NCBI GenBank assembly: GCA_947652735.1 | Contig: CANTEG010000023.1 | Span: forward strand, 1-35,220 | Direction of reading: 5' to 3' | Source of the DNA: an uncultured Lachnospiraceae bacterium | Lineage (GTDB): Bacteria > Bacillota > Clostridia > Lachnospirales > Lachnospiraceae | DNA: 35,220 nucleotides | Shown here: one piece after another, positions 33,220 to 35,220 of the stretch | How positions within the stretch are numbered: the first letter of the stretch is position 1 | How the letters are laid out: each line of letters begins with the position of its first letter | The notes under the pieces: generated by a model | What the model saw: only the letters and a program-made list of their open reading frames with translations | The model's database searches: none | What the model was told of the DNA's origin: nothing | Position numbers and translations under genes: made by a program

Positions 33220-33392
33220 TGTTAAAAGTCAGGCTTATGGGAACGAAAAACGATATTAAGTGGTTTGGTAAGATTTTACGGAGAAGTCCCAAAATGGAAG
33301 TGACGGAGTTTTCCGATCTGTTTCCGAACAAAGGGACAAAGAAGTATTACAGGGCTTATGTGGAAGTAAGGAAAAGCAATATAAAAGAATAA
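33219..33392 (+). CDS. Small DUF3970-like element protein
   Basis: A 57-residue basic ORF begins at ATG 33219, overlapping the previous stop as TGATG, so it is translationally coupled. The sequence (MLKVRLMGTKNDIKWFGKIL, then LFPNKGTKKYYRAYVEV) resembles DUF3970 proteins found beside DUF6075 in such elements. The function is unknown. GGAGG lies about 12 nt upstream. Confidence 0.7.
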   Translation: MLKVRLMGTKNDIKWFGKILRRSPKMEVTEFSDLFPNKGTKKYYRAYVEVRKSNIKE

Positions 33393-33419
33393 TAGTAGAA
33401 AGCAAAGGAGAATCAGATC

Positions 33420-34205
33420 ATGTGTAAAATAATCGCAATCGCAAATCAGAAAGGTGGAGTCGGCAAGACCACCACAACAAGCAATTTAGGCATAGGACTT
33501 GCAAAACAGGGTAAAAAAGTGCTGTTAATAGATGCAGACGCACAGGGAAGCCTTACCGCAAGTCTTGGCTATACAGAGTCGGATACATTGGAAGTTACGC
33601 TTGCAACCATTATGGGGAATTTAATCAATGATGAAGAAGTAGAGCCGACAGAAGGTATCCTGCACCATGAGGAAGGGATAGACCTTATGCCGGGGAACAT
33701 TGAGTTATCCGGTCTGGAGGTTTCCCTTGTGAATGTTATGAGCCGGGAAACGATACTGAGGTCGTACATAGAGGTAGTGAGGGAAGATTACGACTATATC
33801 CTGATAGACTGTATGCCCTCGCTTGGCATGATTACCATAAATGCCCTTGCCTGTGCCGACAGCATATTGATACCCGTACAGGCGGCATACCTGCCCGTTA
33901 AAGGCTTGCAGCAGCTCATTAAGACGGTTGGCAAGGTAAAGCGGCAGATTAACCCAAAACTGGAGATTGAGGGCATATTACTGACAATGGTGGACAGCCG
34001 AACAAACTATGCAAAAGACATCAGTTCCATGCTGAAGGAAGCCTATGGAAGCCGGGTGAGGATATTTACCAATTTCATTCCCGTTTCGGTAAGGGCAGCG
34101 GAGATTTCAGCGGAAGGTATCAGCATATACAAGCATGATCCAAAGGGAAAGGTAGCATCAGCCTACTATTCATTGACAGAGGAGGTGCTTGCAGATGGGC
34201 AGTAA
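33420..34205 (+). CDS. parA: ParA/Soj-type partition ATPase
   Basis: The 261-residue ATPase carries the deviant Walker A motif KGGVGKTTT (residues 11-19), Walker A' DADAQGSLTASLG, and Walker B YILIDCMPSLGM. With the following ParB it forms a partition pair that could stabilise the excised circular form of the element. AAGGAG lies 8-9 nt before ATG 33420. It overlaps parB by 11 nt. Confidence 0.95.
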   Translation: MCKIIAIANQKGGVGKTTTTSNLGIGLAKQGKKVLLIDADAQGSLTASLGYTESDTLEVTLATIMGNLINDEEVEPTEGILHHEEGIDLMPGNIELSGLEVSLVNVMSRETILRSYIEVVREDYDYILIDCMPSLGMITINALACADSILIPVQAAYLPVKGLQQLIKTVGKVKRQINPKLEIEGILLTMVDSRTNYAKDISSMLKEAYGSRVRIFTNFIPVSVRAAEISAEGISIYKHDPKGKVASAYYSLTEEVLADGQ

Positions 34206-35091
34206 TGTAAAAACAGGAAGCGCAGCAAAAATCAAAATGGAAAGTTTTGATGATTTATTCGGTGGAAGTGTCGCACAGGAAAATGGTGTAGAGCAGATCA
34301 TCAATGCGCCGCTTGCGGAGCTTCATACATTCAAAGACCACCCTTTCCGGGTGGAGGACGATGAGAAGATGGAGGAAACAACAGAGAGTATCCGTCAGCA
34401 TGGTGTGCTGGTTCCGGGGATTGCAAGACCGAGGGCGGGCGGCGGCTATGAAATCATAGCCGGACACCGCCGGAAACGTGGTTCAGAGCTTGCCGGAAAG
34501 ACGGAGATGCCTGTGATTGTCCGTAATTACACTGATGATGAAGCAACAATTATCATGGTGGATTCCAACATTCAGAGGGAGGACATCTTACCAAGCGAAA
34601 AGGCGAGAGCCTATAAGATGAAATATGAAGCCATGAAGCATCAGGGGAAAAAGTCAGGCAGGAACACTCTTGACGAAGTAGGGGAAGCTGCCGGGGAAAA
34701 TGCAAAAAAGGTTCAGCGTTATATTTGGCTGTCAAGGCTTTCTGATGAACTTCTTGAAATGGTGGACACAAAGAAATTAGGTTTTTCACAAGGCGTGGAT
34801 ATATCTTTTCTGACGGAGGAAGCGCAGCAGTGGGTGCAGGCTATCATTGAGGAACAGGGATGTAATGTCAGTATGGTACAATCCGGGAAACTCAAAGAGT
34901 ATGGCAAAAGCGGCGAGCTGACACTGGCAATGGTTAAGCTGGTTTTGTCAGAAGAAAAGCCTAAAGAGAGAAAAATCACAATAAAATCAGACAAGATAGG
35001 CAAATATTTTTCAGACAGCTATTCCAATGAGGAGATAGAAAGCATCATTATTACGCTTCTTGATAAGTGGAAAGAGGAAGGGGCTGTTTGA
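34195..35091 (+). CDS. parB: ParB/RepB/Spo0J-type partition protein
   Basis: The 298-residue protein has the ParB N-terminal domain at about 35-130: PLAELHTFKDHPFRV, ESIRQHGVLVPGIARP, YEIIAGHRRKRGSELAG (the ERR/HRR nucleotide motif) and NIQREDILPSEKARAYKMKYEAMKHQG. A helix-turn-helix region follows (VQRYIWLSRLSDELLEMVD). ATG 34195 is used; GGAGGTG at 34181-34187 fits it better than the in-frame TTG at 34189. Its target site is not identifiable in this window. Confidence 0.93.
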   Translation: MGSNVKTGSAAKIKMESFDDLFGGSVAQENGVEQIINAPLAELHTFKDHPFRVEDDEKMEETTESIRQHGVLVPGIARPRAGGGYEIIAGHRRKRGSELAGKTEMPVIVRNYTDDEATIIMVDSNIQREDILPSEKARAYKMKYEAMKHQGKKSGRNTLDEVGEAAGENAKKVQRYIWLSRLSDELLEMVDTKKLGFSQGVDISFLTEEAQQWVQAIIEEQGCNVSMVQSGKLKEYGKSGELTLAMVKLVLSEEKPKERKITIKSDKIGKYFSDSYSNEEIESIIITLLDKWKEEGAV

Positions 35092-35093
35092 TA

Positions 35094-35220
35094 ATGGGAT
35101 ATTTAACAAGCGGAAACGTAATCGTTGACGCAATGGGTTCTATAAATATCACCGGAAACATTATCCCCGCTGTCTGGTACAGGACAATCACAAAGGAGAA
35201 TGGGAAACCATATCTCCTTG
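35094..35220 (+). CDS. Replication initiator-like protein of the element (5' end only)
   Basis: ATG 35094, two bases after the parB stop, opens a frame still open at the window edge (42 codons): MGYLTSGNVIVDAMGS, then ITGNIIPAVWYRTITK and NGKPYLL. This N-terminus resembles the winged-helix replication-initiator (DUF6017-type) proteins that follow parB in Tn1549-like elements. GGAAGGGG lies upstream inside parB. Confidence 0.65.
   Translation, partial: MGYLTSGNVIVDAMGSINITGNIIPAVWYRTITKENGKPYLL

Larger units (their letters stand above)
32544..35220 (+). mobile_element. End of a Tn1549-like integrative conjugative element (partial)
   Basis: The gene set DUF6075, a small DUF3970-like protein, ParA, ParB and a replication-initiator-like protein is a typical module of Tn1549-family elements of gut Firmicutes. 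Composition shifts to visibly higher GC from about 32740. The chromosome-element junction lies somewhere in 32544-32757 and I cannot fix it. This gap holds an inverted repeat (32613-32619 with 32625-32631) and a terminator, but no gene. Integrase and conjugation genes would lie beyond the right edge. Confidence 0.75.

Noticed and set aside
1-35220. tRNA, rRNA or CRISPR loci
   Set aside because: I saw no cloverleaf with a GTTCGA-type T-loop, no rRNA-like segment and no spaced direct repeats in the intergenic regions.

Overview
The window reads as a chromosome segment of a low-GC Gram-positive anaerobe, most probably a Lachnospiraceae-type Clostridium. The clues are AGGAGG-type ribosome binding sites, frequent TTG/GTG starts, sigma-A promoters with 17-bp spacers, paired DegV proteins, a cyclic arginine pathway through ArgJ, a SleB-type hydrolase with a PTTEA-repeat linker, and a Tn1549-like conjugative element entering at the right end. 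The assignment is inferred from gene content, since no rRNA or other marker is present.

Layout. 1-4.9 kb: gltX (minus), an acidic membrane-anchored protein of unknown function, a DUF2156 protein, and a convergent DUF368 undecaprenyl-phosphate transporter. 5-9 kb: two DegV fatty-acid-binding proteins around an amidase-like lipoprotein that has lost three of its four expected active-site residues, then a SleB-family wall hydrolase behind a strong promoter flanked by WalR-box-like repeats. 9.0-9.3 kb: a 198-nt foldback element between two terminators. 9.3-14 kb: arginine biosynthesis, with argG divergent from argC-argJ-argB. The shared control region has regularly spaced ARG-box-like half-sites, and the argC leader can form two mutually exclusive structures. 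14.1-21.5 kb: a small DMT transporter with a hairpin over its ribosome binding site; a comEA-like lipoprotein gene, an OmpR-type response regulator, a histidine kinase, a GerMN lipoprotein gene and comEC in one tight array; then holA.

21.5-32.5 kb: rpsT (minus, TTG start, long structured leader), a 1296-residue c-di-GMP turnover protein (minus), a four-helix membrane protein coupled to glgB, a small AT-rich island of unknown short genes, a SanA/DUF218 protein, and greA-lysS behind a consensus promoter. 32.6-35.2 kb: the end of an integrative conjugative element (DUF6075, small DUF3970-like gene, parA, parB, start of a replication-initiator-like gene), cut by the window edge.

Most genes are ordinary core genes. 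The observations most worth follow-up are the predicted pseudo-amidase between DegV genes, the foldback element, the argC leader, the two-component system embedded between comEA and comEC together with WalR-like sites in the same window, and the small coupled genes after glgB. I found no defence system, CRISPR array, tRNA or rRNA.
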